Assembly: GCF_014651635.1 (NCBI RefSeq)
Contig: NZ_BMXG01000003.1
Location: 1-64,000, forward strand
Reading direction: 5' to 3'
DNA length: 64,000 nucleotides
DNA from: Cerasicoccus arenae
GTDB lineage: Bacteria; Verrucomicrobiota; Verrucomicrobiia; Opitutales; Cerasicoccaceae
The notes beneath the pieces were generated by a model. That model was not told the DNA's origin. It saw only the letters and a program-made list of their open reading frames with translations, and did no database searches. Made by a program: the position numbers and the translations under genes. Positions 42,504 through 52,601 of the stretch are shown piece by piece (within the stretch, counting starts at the first letter, position 1; the number at the start of each line of letters is the position of its first letter).

Positions 42504-43616
42504 TTAGTCGTATGCTGGCAGGTGCAGCCAATAGCGGGTGTGGCGTAGTTTGCCGGTTTTTTTGAGCGCACTAAGTTCCACCAATTCAGCCAAGTCACGG
42601 GTAGCGGTAGCCCTCGATGTCTTGGCAATGGCAATATAGTTTTCGGCGCTGAGACCTCCGATAAACCCATCCGGGCCTTCACGGAACATCCGTTCCAGTG
42701 CCTTTTCCTGGCGCGCGTTTATTTGATCACGCAACCTGTCGTAGAGTTTCGTTTTATCAATCAGAAATTGAATATGAACCTCTGTCCTCTTCTGTGCCGA
42801 TAAGACTAAGTTAGCAAAGTACGTCAGCCAGTCTGTTAGCTCGTTATCACGACTAGCCGACGCGAGCTGGTCATAATAATTCTTTCGACCACGCTCAATC
42901 TGATGGGCCAGCGCCGTTAGCGACGGTTGCCCAATACTTTGAGCAATCGCCTTTTCTGAAATTGCCCGCCCAATTCGCCCATTCCCATCCTCAAAAGGGT
43001 GAATACTCACGAAATACAAATGGGCAATTCCGCTGCGGACGAGCGCGGGCAATGCGTTCTTTGATCCGGGAGCAGTCGCATTGAACCACTTGATGAAAGC
43101 GTTCATTTCCTTCTGCATCTGCTTGGAGGGCGGTGCTTCGTAGTGCACCTTGGGATCATGCATAGAACCGGAGACTACCTGCATTGGGTCAGCATGAGTG
43201 CGATAACAGCCAATTTCCTTCAGGTCGCGTCGTCCGTTAGTTAGTTGCCGATGCCACTCAAACAGCATATCATGTGACAGGTGTTTATCGAAGCTGCGAT
43301 ATAAGTGAACCATCATCTCCGCAATCCCCTGCTCAGCTGCCGGCACTTTCCTGCCGTCCGCTTGCAGGCCAAATTGACGACGGATGGAGGACTGCACACT
43401 TTCGCGGTTGAGCAGTTCCCCTTCAATCTCGGAGGTTTTCAGTGCCTCGGTGCTGAGCAAATCGATTTTTAGCGTATCTTTGTCATCATCCCGCAAATGC
43501 TTGAACGCGCCAATTACAACACCGGATTCCTGGAGGAACTGTTTCTCCAGTGTCTCCAATACCTTGGTCCGGTAGGTGAAATTCGGCCAATCAACCTGCT
43601 GCCAATTCCATTTCAT
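42504..43616 (-). CDS. Fic-domain protein, class II (N-terminal inhibitory motif)
   Basis: This 370-residue protein would transfer AMP or a related nucleotide group onto a target protein. The Fic core motif is intact: 'HPFEDGNGRIGRAI' (about residues 202-215). The auto-inhibitory helix motif (S/T)xxxE(G/N) is present N-terminally in 'TSEIEGELL' (about residue 62), which defines class II. An N-terminal DUF4172-like region ('KWNWQQVDWPNFTY') and a C-terminal winged helix ('GGLSAENYIAIAKTSRATATRDLAEL') complete the usual layout of this subfamily. Targets are unknown. It lies next to the tRNA-Arg scar, possibly on a second element. The 203 bp between the scar and its 3' end show nothing else. Confidence 0.92.
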   Translation of the reverse strand: MKWNWQQVDWPNFTYRTKVLETLEKQFLQESGVVIGAFKHLRDDDKDTLKIDLLSTEALKTSEIEGELLNRESVQSSIRRQFGLQADGRKVPAAEQGIAEMMVHLYRSFDKHLSHDMLFEWHRQLTNGRRDLKEIGCYRTHADPMQVVSGSMHDPKVHYEAPPSKQMQKEMNAFIKWFNATAPGSKNALPALVRSGIAHLYFVSIHPFEDGNGRIGRAISEKAIAQSIGQPSLTALAHQIERGRKNYYDQLASASRDNELTDWLTYFANLVLSAQKRTEVHIQFLIDKTKLYDRLRDQINARQEKALERMFREGPDGFIGGLSAENYIAIAKTSRATATRDLAELVELSALKKTGKLRHTRYWLHLPAYD

Positions 43617-44108
43617 GAGCTATAACCTTTCATTCTATAACTCAAAATTAGCATAATATTGATTGATTGGATAGCCTTTAATAGCTCATGCAGGCCAAAA
43701 AGGCCGCCTCGGAATCCAATCCAGCTATTATTGCAGGTAAACTGGCGGATACCTGCTTACTGTTACGGTCATTTAGATCGACTTGATACCCCTACACCGC
43801 CGAAGCCGTAGCCAGCGACCAAACGTTGCCCTGATTAACGCCAACTACAGAGAAAGTTCAAAGAGAGGTATCGGTGGAAAGTTACGATTCTCCGACCACC
43901 CCAACGCTGCGCCATAGAGTTATAAGCACCTAATGTTTATGGGGCGAAGAACAAATTCAATCTGTTAATGAAAAAGGAAATGAGGATTCATATAATCCCA
44001 TTCGCTCGATTGATATTACATTCTTATTTCACATTATTCACATTGTAATGATTTTAATTCTTAAGAATGGGCATTCTGGCACTTTTTTAGCTGGCACACC
44101 CACTGCTC
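43617..44108. other. Noncoding stretch, nothing recognised
   Basis: This is AT-rich sequence between the divergent Fic and membrane-protein genes. I see no RNA gene, repeat or conserved hairpin. Promoters for both genes should lie here. Confidence 0.6.
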
Positions 44109-45257
44109 ATGGAATCCAAGCCATACGCACGTTCAGAGCGAATTTACATCGTATTGGTGTGGATCATCGTGCTTTTGATTATTCTTGCCGCTTATCCCAA
44201 TCAGAATTTTGAAATTCCCTCTGACGAGGAAATCATTCAGCAGGTAATTCCATCCTACATGGAGTTTCAAGGGACAGTGACCACTAAGATTGTGTATGAT
44301 GAGAGCAATCGCCCAACTCTCAACTATCAGTTGCGTGGCGCGCTAACGGCTAAAGAAGATTTATTTTGTGAGGCGAAAACAGAACTTTTTTTGGCAGATG
44401 CACGTAGTGTCGATCTTCGTCGAATCGAAGCCGCCAGGCGAGTGATGCAGTTAGTTAGAGGCAATGATTTGAATCCTGGATTGTCTGAGTTAAAAGATCC
44501 ATTGAAGGTCACTCTCGTCAAACGAACGACTCATGGTGGTGATTCGCTCCCAATCGAATTAAGCCGTATGGCGCAACTTTCCAATGACAACTGGCGACTG
44601 ATCAAGTTAGCAAGTGTCCGAGAATTAAATCCCGACTTGGAGCTCGGCGCTGTTTTGAGCGCATCGAGGGGTTACTCCTTAACTGGAATGTCAATGCAAA
44701 GACTTTCAAAGAGAGCTCAAAAGCAAAAAGAAGATTCGAGGCTAATTTTTCCGGGAGTTCCACTGAGTGATATGAGAAAGCCAATTGTTGATATGGATTC
44801 ACCACAATTGCCAGAAAATCTTGATGCATTAATCAAGCGGGTAGAGAGTTTTCTAAGTAGCATTGAAACCGAGTTGAATCAGTGGATTACGGAGGTTGAA
44901 GCAATGAAATCTCATTCACTTCGAGTTTCGGTCGAATGGAAGGATGATGTGGTACAAATGGCGCAGTCAGGAACACTTTTGAAAGCAAAAACGGTGGCGC
45001 ATTTTGACTATGCCGATAGGGAACAGCGCCAATTTCAGCTAGGCCTTTCGCCGGAGGGACAGATCCTGCTATATTCAGAGAACCAACAAGGAGAGACGCT
45101 TTATTTTGAGGGAGGCTTCGAGCCAACAACTGAATCAGTCACCGAATACCGGAGGCCAGGGAAAAGCTTGAAGAATACCGCCTCGATTATAATACCTATA
45201 GACCACACAGCTCGCTGGGCTATCGGCCTCCGGCCGAATACGCCCAGCAAGCTGTAG
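44109..45257 (+). CDS. Membrane-anchored unknown protein with altered C-terminus
   Basis: This is a 382-residue frame. Residues about 10-28 form a membrane helix ('IYIVLVWIIVLLIILAAY'), followed by an extracytoplasmic domain I cannot identify, with a probable coiled-coil segment ('ENLDALIKRVESFLSSIETELNQWI'). The last ~30 residues ('SLKNTASIIIPIDHTARWAIG') are encoded by the IS3 transposase scar in a different frame, so the native C-terminus is lost and this is probably a damaged gene. It has no clear Shine-Dalgarno sequence. Confidence 0.55.
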   Translation: MESKPYARSERIYIVLVWIIVLLIILAAYPNQNFEIPSDEEIIQQVIPSYMEFQGTVTTKIVYDESNRPTLNYQLRGALTAKEDLFCEAKTELFLADARSVDLRRIEAARRVMQLVRGNDLNPGLSELKDPLKVTLVKRTTHGGDSLPIELSRMAQLSNDNWRLIKLASVRELNPDLELGAVLSASRGYSLTGMSMQRLSKRAQKQKEDSRLIFPGVPLSDMRKPIVDMDSPQLPENLDALIKRVESFLSSIETELNQWITEVEAMKSHSLRVSVEWKDDVVQMAQSGTLLKAKTVAHFDYADREQRQFQLGLSPEGQILLYSENQQGETLYFEGGFEPTTESVTEYRRPGKSLKNTASIIIPIDHTARWAIGLRPNTPSKL

Positions 45258-45313
45258 CCAAGACAACAACAACCCAATCGAAGCGGAAAATCCTAGCACT
45301 GCCTATGGCATGA
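45164..45313 (+). pseudogene. IS3-family transposase (OrfB) C-terminal scar
   Basis: In the frame starting at 45164 the sequence reads 'KLEEYRLDYNTYRPHSSLGY' then 'RPPAEYA' and ends at TGA 45311. This is the very typical C-terminus of IS3-group OrfB integrases, around and after the catalytic Glu. Nothing upstream in this frame continues the transposase, so only ~50 codons survive. It overlaps the 3' ends of both flanking genes. Confidence 0.85.
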
Positions 45314-47335
45314 AGATTGGGAGCGGGTCAATGCTTCATGCTGAATTATGCATTCATCGCCGTACTGATGATCATTCTCTAGAAGTATTGAATTCTCAAC
45401 ATTTGGAATATGAATCTTTGCGCTTTTTACCAATGGCTTAATCTGTATATATTCAGCCCTTCCCGGGCAATGTGGAAAGAGTCCTAGGCTGGAAAGTATA
45501 TACCAAGACGCCATCTCTCCGTTATCCTCATCGCCCGGAAAGCAATCAGGGCCATAAAGCTCAGTGGCAACGCGCTGCACCCAGTACCTAGATTTTTCTG
45601 GCCTGCCCATGAGCGCATACAAATAGAGATAAGCGTGTACCGGCTGGTTCGATTGGGCATATTGGCCAAATCCCGCCATGGCCATTTCCGTCATTTCGTG
45701 AATTTCAGATTCATATGTGCCAACCAGGAAATCGGGATCTGTGCTCAACATAGTATCCAACTTCGCGCAAAGTGCCTTCGGTCCACCAAATAAATCTGCC
45801 AACCCCGATGGATCATGGGGCACATGAAATGACCATTGCCACGGTCCACCCTCGACATAGCCCCCCCCCCAAAGGCGTTCATTAAACGCTGGGTCCCACG
45901 AACCATCAGTATTGCGACCTCGCATAAATCCGACTGAGGAATCAAAGACGTTTTTATAAAATTGAGTCCGCGGAAGCAGTTTCTCAACTATGGATTGCTG
46001 TTTGAGATGCTTAGCAACCTGCAAAACGCAAAAATCATTATAGCAAAAATCTAATGTGCTAGCGACTGAGTGAGGGTATCTATCGGCTGGCAAGTACCCC
46101 AACCGTTCGTAATCTCGCAATCCCTTCCGCCCATAAAGGCCTGAGTCACTCTCAGTGCTAGCGTCTTTCCATATGTAGTCGAAAGCTTCTTCGACAGACC
46201 AATTAGTCACGCCCTTGCACACCGCATCGGCAACTACGGCGTCAAAATGCGTCCCGATCATGCAATCCCGGAGCCGATATGTTGGCCACCGTGGAGCCCA
46301 TTTAGTATCCCGGCAAATAGTTAGCCACCCTTCAAGTATGTCAGACAGTATATCCGGGTAGACAAGAGCTAGAAGCGGATAAACGGTACGGAAGACATCC
46401 CAAAATCCGCTATCAGTGCACAGTGGTCCGTTGCCAACGTTGCCACTGAAGGGGCTGAAATGCACGCGTGCATTATGCTTATCGTATTCATCAAGCATAC
46501 GAGGAAAAAGCAAAGCACGATACAGACAGGAGTAGAAAGTAACTGCCTGACGCTCGTCAATCGGATCAATCTCAATTCGACTCAGTAGATTATTCCACTC
46601 CTGCGCACATTCCTGCGCCAAGGCATCCATGGAGCGATGTGCCACTTCTCTTTCATGGGTAATCGCAGCCTGGTTGTGATCAATAAATGAACCAGCTAGA
46701 GAAAACTCCACACTCTCCACCTCGCCGCCAAAGACTAAATAACCACCATCACCAAGACGGTTGAATTCCACAGGGCTTGGGTCAAACTGCCCGTGAATAT
46801 AGAGGGTATAATTCTGCGGCAACGTTTCGTGGGATTCGTTAATTTCCATGTTAAGCGTTCCCCCGCTCGAAGATTTCGTCAAACTGAGATCATGATCGCG
46901 ATCGAGCCAAAATCGAATTTTAATAGGCTCCCCGCTCTTCCGTTTTACCTTAAAACGAGCACCGCGCCGCGATGGGACAACATCAAGCTCGATACCATAG
47001 CGCAAAAGCTCCGTTTTAATATGGTTCGGCTTGAGCGTTGATTGACTCACGCTCCAACAGGAAGAAAGTTGCTCAATACTCCCCAATGAATTCCCGTGAA
47101 ATGGAGTTATTAGCATACTCGCATAGTCTCCAATCCATGGGCTTGGTTGATGCGTTAATCGTATGCCCTGCAATTTTGGGTGCTTGGGGTTGAAATACCA
47201 AGGCCCACGCGCAGTCTGTAGAGTCCAATGATGCATGCCCCAAGGCACTGATGCGATTGGCAATGTGTTACCTCGCGAATAGTCGTAAGTCGAATCCGTT
47301 CCTTGAAGAACATTAACAAGTTCGAGGGGCTTCAT
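45293..47335 (-). CDS. Glycoside hydrolase family 92 (alpha-mannosidase-like)
   Basis: This 680-residue enzyme of the GH92 family comprises exo-acting, calcium-dependent alpha-mannosidases. The hallmark C-terminal motif 'PGDEDNGEMASWYILSSLGLFP' is intact, as are 'GTDSTYDYSRGNTLP' at the N-terminus and 'DSGFWDVFRTVYPLL' (about residue 305). No signal peptide is evident, so it may act in the cytoplasm on imported glycans. The 3' end runs into the IS3 scar: the last ~7 codons are antisense transposase sequence, so the native C-terminus may be slightly shortened. A run of ten C residues (G10 on the coding strand) encodes 'WGGGY'. LacI is encoded upstream. Confidence 0.9.
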   Translation of the reverse strand: MKPLELVNVLQGTDSTYDYSRGNTLPIASVPWGMHHWTLQTARGPWYFNPKHPKLQGIRLTHQPSPWIGDYASMLITPFHGNSLGSIEQLSSCWSVSQSTLKPNHIKTELLRYGIELDVVPSRRGARFKVKRKSGEPIKIRFWLDRDHDLSLTKSSSGGTLNMEINESHETLPQNYTLYIHGQFDPSPVEFNRLGDGGYLVFGGEVESVEFSLAGSFIDHNQAAITHEREVAHRSMDALAQECAQEWNNLLSRIEIDPIDERQAVTFYSCLYRALLFPRMLDEYDKHNARVHFSPFSGNVGNGPLCTDSGFWDVFRTVYPLLALVYPDILSDILEGWLTICRDTKWAPRWPTYRLRDCMIGTHFDAVVADAVCKGVTNWSVEEAFDYIWKDASTESDSGLYGRKGLRDYERLGYLPADRYPHSVASTLDFCYNDFCVLQVAKHLKQQSIVEKLLPRTQFYKNVFDSSVGFMRGRNTDGSWDPAFNERLWGGGYVEGGPWQWSFHVPHDPSGLADLFGGPKALCAKLDTMLSTDPDFLVGTYESEIHEMTEMAMAGFGQYAQSNQPVHAYLYLYALMGRPEKSRYWVQRVATELYGPDCFPGDEDNGEMASWYILSSLGLFPHCPGRAEYIQIKPLVKSAKIHIPNVENSILLENDHQYGDECIIQHEALTRSQSSCHRQC
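45861..45870. repeat. C10/G10 homopolymer inside the GH92 gene
   Basis: Ten cytosines on the plus strand (ten guanines on the coding strand) encode Trp-Gly-Gly-Gly at about residue 488. A one-base change would truncate the enzyme. Confidence 0.85.
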
Positions 47336-47515
47336 ATAGTGTTGCTCTGAATAGAATCGCTATCTGCATATCAAGACTAAGCGCATTATATATCCCTTAG
47401 TTTGAGCAGAATAATAGTGGGAGTTTTTACGTGAGCATTCTTTTAAAGCGAAACCTCTTGACGCACACAATGCCAGTTAAGGCCTCCACTCCTCAACCAT
47501 AGCAAAACTGATATG

Positions 47516-48607
47516 CTAATTGTTTCGGTTTTTGCGATTTCCGTTCTTGCTCTGATTTCTGGGGGGGGATACCGAGTTGCCCATAACCACATATGTGTCC
47601 ATCGTAACAATCTGTGGCCCCATAGGTTCAATGCGCATTTTTTCTAAGGTATTCAGGACCCGGCGCGCCAATTCTGCGCGATCATATCGAATAGTTGTCA
47701 GGCCCATGAGTCGAGACTCTGGAATATCGTCACTTCCGATAATGGACAAATCTTTTGGCACGGAAAGACCATCAGCATGAACACCAATCCAAATACCACT
47801 GGCCAAAGTGTCATTAAAGGCCATGACGGCTGTAGGAGCATTGGACATTTCCCTAATCAACTGCCAAGCCTTAACCCCCGACTCACGGTTATTGGCATTC
47901 ATGATCACCAAGGACTCATCATACTCAATCTTATGCGACTTCAGGACCTCCTTATAGGCGCAAAATGAATTAGTAAATTTGGCCTGTGGATGATCCACTC
48001 CCACATAAGCAATGCGTCGATGTCCCATGCCGATCAAGTTGCGAAGTCCAATGCAAAAGGATTCGTAGTCATCTCTTCTGGCCTGTGAATATCCATCAGG
48101 TGCATAGTAGAGGGCCATGAATGGATAGCCACGATCGACCAGCTGTCGATACAGATCTCCGTTTTCAGTCCAGGATACAGCATCGCAAATAACGCCATCA
48201 GCCTCTCCAGCAGCCCAATGGCGGAGAAACGAAGATTCAACCTTCGCATCGTAGTGCGTCAGGCCCAATACAAAATTAGTACCTTGCCGATGAGCTTCAG
48301 CGTCAAGGGTCTCAACTAATTGTGCGTACTCGGAATTTTCTAGGTGAGGCAATAAGAGCCCCCATCGAAAGCTCCTTTGCGAGCGTATCATACGCGCGCC
48401 AGGGTGTGGTGAAAAACCGATTTCGCCGGCCGCCTTAATTATCTTATCACGCGTACCCTTTTTGACCGATGCTTTGGGATTGAATGCGCGAGATATAGTG
48501 CTTCTGGAAAAGCCGGTGAGGCTTTCCAAATCAGTGATCGTCGGCCGCTGGACATGGGGGGCAAGATGTCGAGCATTAGATAATTCGGACTTTGTAGATT
48601 TAGGCAT
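47516..48607 (-). CDS. LacI-family transcriptional regulator
   Basis: This is a 363-residue repressor-like protein. The N-terminal helix-turn-helix is canonical ('TITDLESLTGFSRSTISRAFNPKASVKKGTRDKIIKAAGEIGF', about residues 22-65), followed by a periplasmic-binding-protein-like sugar-sensing domain ('VMAFNDTLASGIWIGVHADGLSVPKDLSIIGSDD'). It lies directly upstream of the GH92 gene on the same strand, with 180 bp between, so it most likely controls that gene and perhaps neighbours in response to a sugar. A run of eight G (47561-47568) sits near its 3' end. No operator palindrome was identified with confidence. Confidence 0.93.
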   Translation of the reverse strand: MPKSTKSELSNARHLAPHVQRPTITDLESLTGFSRSTISRAFNPKASVKKGTRDKIIKAAGEIGFSPHPGARMIRSQRSFRWGLLLPHLENSEYAQLVETLDAEAHRQGTNFVLGLTHYDAKVESSFLRHWAAGEADGVICDAVSWTENGDLYRQLVDRGYPFMALYYAPDGYSQARRDDYESFCIGLRNLIGMGHRRIAYVGVDHPQAKFTNSFCAYKEVLKSHKIEYDESLVIMNANNRESGVKAWQLIREMSNAPTAVMAFNDTLASGIWIGVHADGLSVPKDLSIIGSDDIPESRLMGLTTIRYDRAELARRVLNTLEKMRIEPMGPQIVTMDTYVVMGNSVSPPRNQSKNGNRKNRNN

Positions 48608-48801
48608 TAAAACTGAGAAGAAGATGAATAAGAGTCAGCCCAACTCCAAGCAAAGAATCGCGTTTCAGTGTGATAAAATCCTCATAAATAAAAGGTAGAG
48701 CCCCTTGGGTAAAGCTCTACCTTTGCCGTCAAATTAGTTGACCGTCAATTTCAAGGAACGGGAATGCATCTCGGCCCAAACTATGCAGAAATGCTGTTCA
48801 A

Positions 48802-49461
48802 TTACGCATTTCGCTTACGACGCAGGCAAAGCAATCCGAGAGCCAGCGACCCTAAAGCCATTGCATAAATTGAAGGCTCCGGAATCGTAGTGGTAACAAT
48901 TGCCAATTCAGTTGCACGTCCAGCAGCAAAGCCATTAGAGCCCATTGTAAGAATCAAATAACGATGTGCAGGGGTGACAGACGTTGAAAAGTCAAAGTCC
49001 TGATGCCACGAAACAGAGCCGGTGCTAGCGACTGCTGTCGTTCCAAAATTAAAATCATTTGAATCGATATCCGTAAAAGTACCAACACCGCCACGGAGAT
49101 TGTTAGGAGTATCTGACCACCATAGCTCCTCAAAAGGAGTAGGAGTCGAAATATTTGAGAAAAATCGATACGCGGTCCAAAGTTCCTCAATCTGTATTGT
49201 GCTGTAGTCCGCGCCGAAATCGATATAGGCTTGGCGAGGACCGGCAAAACTGTCGATATTCGCACCTAGTTCGCTTCCAGGAACCGTGCTAATGGGGGCA
49301 ACAAGGTCGCCGATAACTGGTTGATCATCAAATGCACCCAGAAAGTTGTATGCAGCACCACCGGTTGCTGTGCCATAATCAGCTGGCGTAAAGACCTGCT
49401 GCGCACTGACTGATGCTGCGAATGCAAGCGATGAACTAAGTATTAATAATTTTACCGTCAT
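48802..49461 (-). CDS. Exported PEP-CTERM protein
   Basis: I place the start at ATG 49461 (219 residues) because a signal peptide starts there ('MTVKLLILSSSLAFAASVSA'); the longer frame to 49521 adds only a polar stretch. The C-terminal sorting signal 'IPEPSIYAMALGSLALGLLCLRRKRNA' is a textbook PEP-CTERM. The body is probably a beta-sandwich. It lies between the LacI gene and the large hydrolase and is likely a surface protein of the glycan locus. There is no visible Shine-Dalgarno sequence. Confidence 0.85.
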   Translation of the reverse strand: MTVKLLILSSSLAFAASVSAQQVFTPADYGTATGGAAYNFLGAFDDQPVIGDLVAPISTVPGSELGANIDSFAGPRQAYIDFGADYSTIQIEELWTAYRFFSNISTPTPFEELWWSDTPNNLRGGVGTFTDIDSNDFNFGTTAVASTGSVSWHQDFDFSTSVTPAHRYLILTMGSNGFAAGRATELAIVTTTIPEPSIYAMALGSLALGLLCLRRKRNA

Positions 49462-49886
49462 GAGGTTGAATGAGTTTGGGGTTGAATTATTGCCTTGAGC
49501 GTCTACCGCCTGTGGCTCCATCTAAATGAGAACAGTTCCAAAAATCTACAAATTAATGCTCAAAGTCAATAGATTTTTTAACGAATCAAGATATTAGAAT
49601 GACCATTAATGCTTCATCATCTCCAGCCAGAATAGCCCGATTTCTTACGACAATAAGCCAACTCCGCCCATCAACATACTGAAAAATCGCTACAATAATT
49701 TCCCAAAGAAATAATTTGGTATTAATCCCAAAATGAATGAGAATTCTGACTCAGTAATGGACACTAATTACGGGCAGTAAGAACGCCCCATTCGCTCAAA
49801 AGCTGACATTATCGCTTCCCTAGCCCTGAAGAATCAGGATGACCGACACAGCAAATCTCTAACTGGGTGGCCATCCTTACGCGTGC
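49462..49886. other. Noncoding stretch upstream of the PEP-CTERM gene
   Basis: AT-rich, without a recognisable RNA, repeat or terminator hairpin. It must contain the PEP-CTERM promoter (minus strand). Confidence 0.5.
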
Positions 49887-52601
49887 TCACTCCGCAGCTC
49901 CGTCGTGAGCCTCAGAAAGAATTTTTGACGCTACATCTCCATTGAAATCACTGAAGTAGGTCGGGAAAATATTCAATGGAAAGCTTGTACCAACTTGCTT
50001 CATACCGGTGTGGCCAAATGAGTCGGTGACTTGCCCCTCGCCCAAATTAATCCCCAATGGAGCAGTATCTTCAATTGCCCAAGCCGCAAGAATTAGTTGA
50101 CCATTCTTAACAGCCCCATAGACACGCACATTCTCGTCAGCATGCGGCACTTGGAAAAAGTGCTCCACACCGTCCATCACTCGAATTAAGGTCGCGTAAG
50201 TCAGGAAAGCCGGGCGAGGCTGCAAATCGTTGTCCAACATTCCGCTTGAGGAATGCTGCGTTGGCGTCGATCCTTTTTCGCGGTAAACAAATACCTTGTC
50301 CACTCCATGCCCCAAGATTGTCAGGATATTGCGCGGAGTATAGGCAGCATGTTCACGATAGCCTACGGCCATGCGACCGCCAGTATCAAAGCCAGTTTCC
50401 GTCATCCATACCTTCATCTCCGGCTTATAGCGCTGCTTCCACTCAATCAGTTCGGTCAAGTTATCTTCAAAAGACATCTGACCTGCTGAACCACCATTCC
50501 GCTCAATATTGGTATTAACAGTAGCAATCTCCGGTGCGATCGGCCCCGTATAATGATGCACGCTTAGTACATCAATGTAGTCCAAAGGTGTTGTGCCATC
50601 CTCATAGACGTAGGTGCGAAAGCGGTCTACAAGACTAAGTTCAGTTCCGGCCAATCCTCCATTAGAAACCTGCGCGGTCGGATCAGCACGCTTCACGGCA
50701 ATAGCACCCAACCTAAACATTTTTAAATACTCATCATAGGGACCGATCCAATGCCCCCATGACGGCGCATCCAAATTGGGTTCATTCCAGAGTTCGTAGG
50801 TCGTCATCAAGTTGAGCCCGGAAACCTTGTCTTCCGTCATCAGAACATCGGCCGGATGCGTTTGGCTGCCATATCGGGCAACTGTTTGAAAAACGAACTC
50901 AGCATAGTCTTCATAATTTCGGGGCGGGTAATGAAAAATCATATTTCCCGCATCCTCTGGTCCGATGGACTCAAACTCTGGCGTCTCAAATAAATAGGGT
51001 AAAACCGAAATGCCAAGATCATGGTAAGTTTCCACGTATTCATCAACATTCACTCGCCACGGAGCAACTTCTCCCGTGAAGTTGAATTCGCCTGGCTTGG
51101 GAGACATCATTGGCCACTTGAGGTTCTCAAAACGAATCCAACCAACACCCAACAGGCCATTCATCGCCGCCAATTCCGTCCATGAGGCGTTCATACCGAA
51201 GTGTGAATCCGGTGAAATTGAAATATCTCGAGGCGGCAGAACTAGCAACGTGCTCCAACTAATCCAACCCATATTAGGGTTTTTGCTCTCGTTCATGATC
51301 GAGAAGAGGTAGCAACCAGTATCAAGCGCCTCCTTCGTGGAAAACGGGATGACCTTATAACTGTTGGCCGGTATCGTTACGTTCAGCAAACCAGCATCGA
51401 CACTCTGCCCAGTTACGGGAAATTCAAGTGGCTCGTCAGAAGCACCATCATACACCGAAATCTCATTCGGCAATTTTAATGCTTTCATTGAATCGCCATT
51501 GTTGTGATAGCGCAAACGTATCCGACGCGCCTTAGTAGGAATCTCTACTGGTACAAAGAACTCTCCCCATTTTCCATTCCAATCGAGATTGGTCAGTCCG
51601 GGCACAGCCTCATATGTTGAGCCGTCAAGTGATGCTTCAATATCTACTTTGTACACCCAATTGGCGTCACTCGCTTTTACTCGAAGCAGCCTGAGTTCAA
51701 TGATTTCTCCAAAATCAATGTACTGCTTAGCCTCATCGACATTGGTCCCCCAATTGAAGCGGTAGCAGGTTGCGTCATTTCCGTCGGTTAATGTCCCGAC
51801 TCCTACTTCCTCGCCGTTTCGCTCTGTCCAAGATAATTTGTCCCTAGCTTCGTCGGTGCCGAGAGCGGTTGGCGAAGGCGGCGCAACTAATTGACTGTCG
51901 AGTTGTAGTAGATAATTCAGGGTGAGATTTTGCGGTTCTGACGTATAATTAGTCACCACAACATTCCCCAGTGACCTCTCCCCGGATTCAATGGCCGGGG
52001 AAATAGCGAGACTAAATTGCAATGGATTAGTTACCTGCGCTTGATCTACCCAGCCGATGAGCGAATTGATCTGCAATGCAGTCTCCCCTGGCCCATTGGT
52101 AAACCACACAACATTGACGCGCTTAAGCGGAAAATCCATTTCACCATTTTTATCGCCCTGTTTATAAGCCTGAATGAACTCAGCTTCCGCAAAATCGAAT
52201 CGCAGTTCCTTCCAACCACTATCTGTGTAAGGTATCGTCGATGACAAAGACTCGCCCTCGGAGTCCACAACCTGCACGCCTATCCGATTAACATTCTCCT
52301 GCGCATTGGCATAAAAGCTAAGAGCCATCAGGCTTTCAGGCAAAGCTGCACGTACGGATAAATCACCCTTCGCCCCCTTACAATTCGCCTGCCCCGTCAG
52401 TTGCAAGACGTCACCCTCATAATCCCGATACCTCCCAGCCGAGGTAATCGCCTGTATATGGTTAATCTGCCAGGCAGATATTTTGATGTCGTTTTTCTGA
52501 TTAAGCCCACTGAGAAAAACAGCCTGAGACCCATATCCAATAGACACCGACGCAATCGAAATTAAATTAAATGCTAATAACCGTAGTTTTATATACCTCA
52601 T
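49887..52601 (-). CDS. Secreted clan-A glycoside hydrolase (GH39-like) with discoidin-like domain
   Basis: This is a 904-residue enzyme. A signal peptide at residues about 1-28 is followed by a beta-rich N-terminal part and a discoidin/F5-8C-like carbohydrate-binding domain ('TLTDGNDATCYRFNWGT' to 'RRIRLRYHNNGDS', about 265-400). The catalytic TIM barrel follows, with acid/base Glu in 'YELWNEPNLDAPS' (about 602) and nucleophile Glu in 'MKVWMTETGFDTGG' (about 733). The WNEP and TE pattern fits GH39/GH5-type clan A; the exact family and substrate are uncertain. It is transcribed toward the PEP-CTERM gene, and a GntR gene lies upstream on the same strand. Confidence 0.8.
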   Translation of the reverse strand: MRYIKLRLLAFNLISIASVSIGYGSQAVFLSGLNQKNDIKISAWQINHIQAITSAGRYRDYEGDVLQLTGQANCKGAKGDLSVRAALPESLMALSFYANAQENVNRIGVQVVDSEGESLSSTIPYTDSGWKELRFDFAEAEFIQAYKQGDKNGEMDFPLKRVNVVWFTNGPGETALQINSLIGWVDQAQVTNPLQFSLAISPAIESGERSLGNVVVTNYTSEPQNLTLNYLLQLDSQLVAPPSPTALGTDEARDKLSWTERNGEEVGVGTLTDGNDATCYRFNWGTNVDEAKQYIDFGEIIELRLLRVKASDANWVYKVDIEASLDGSTYEAVPGLTNLDWNGKWGEFFVPVEIPTKARRIRLRYHNNGDSMKALKLPNEISVYDGASDEPLEFPVTGQSVDAGLLNVTIPANSYKVIPFSTKEALDTGCYLFSIMNESKNPNMGWISWSTLLVLPPRDISISPDSHFGMNASWTELAAMNGLLGVGWIRFENLKWPMMSPKPGEFNFTGEVAPWRVNVDEYVETYHDLGISVLPYLFETPEFESIGPEDAGNMIFHYPPRNYEDYAEFVFQTVARYGSQTHPADVLMTEDKVSGLNLMTTYELWNEPNLDAPSWGHWIGPYDEYLKMFRLGAIAVKRADPTAQVSNGGLAGTELSLVDRFRTYVYEDGTTPLDYIDVLSVHHYTGPIAPEIATVNTNIERNGGSAGQMSFEDNLTELIEWKQRYKPEMKVWMTETGFDTGGRMAVGYREHAAYTPRNILTILGHGVDKVFVYREKGSTPTQHSSSGMLDNDLQPRPAFLTYATLIRVMDGVEHFFQVPHADENVRVYGAVKNGQLILAAWAIEDTAPLGINLGEGQVTDSFGHTGMKQVGTSFPLNIFPTYFSDFNGDVASKILSEAHDGAAE

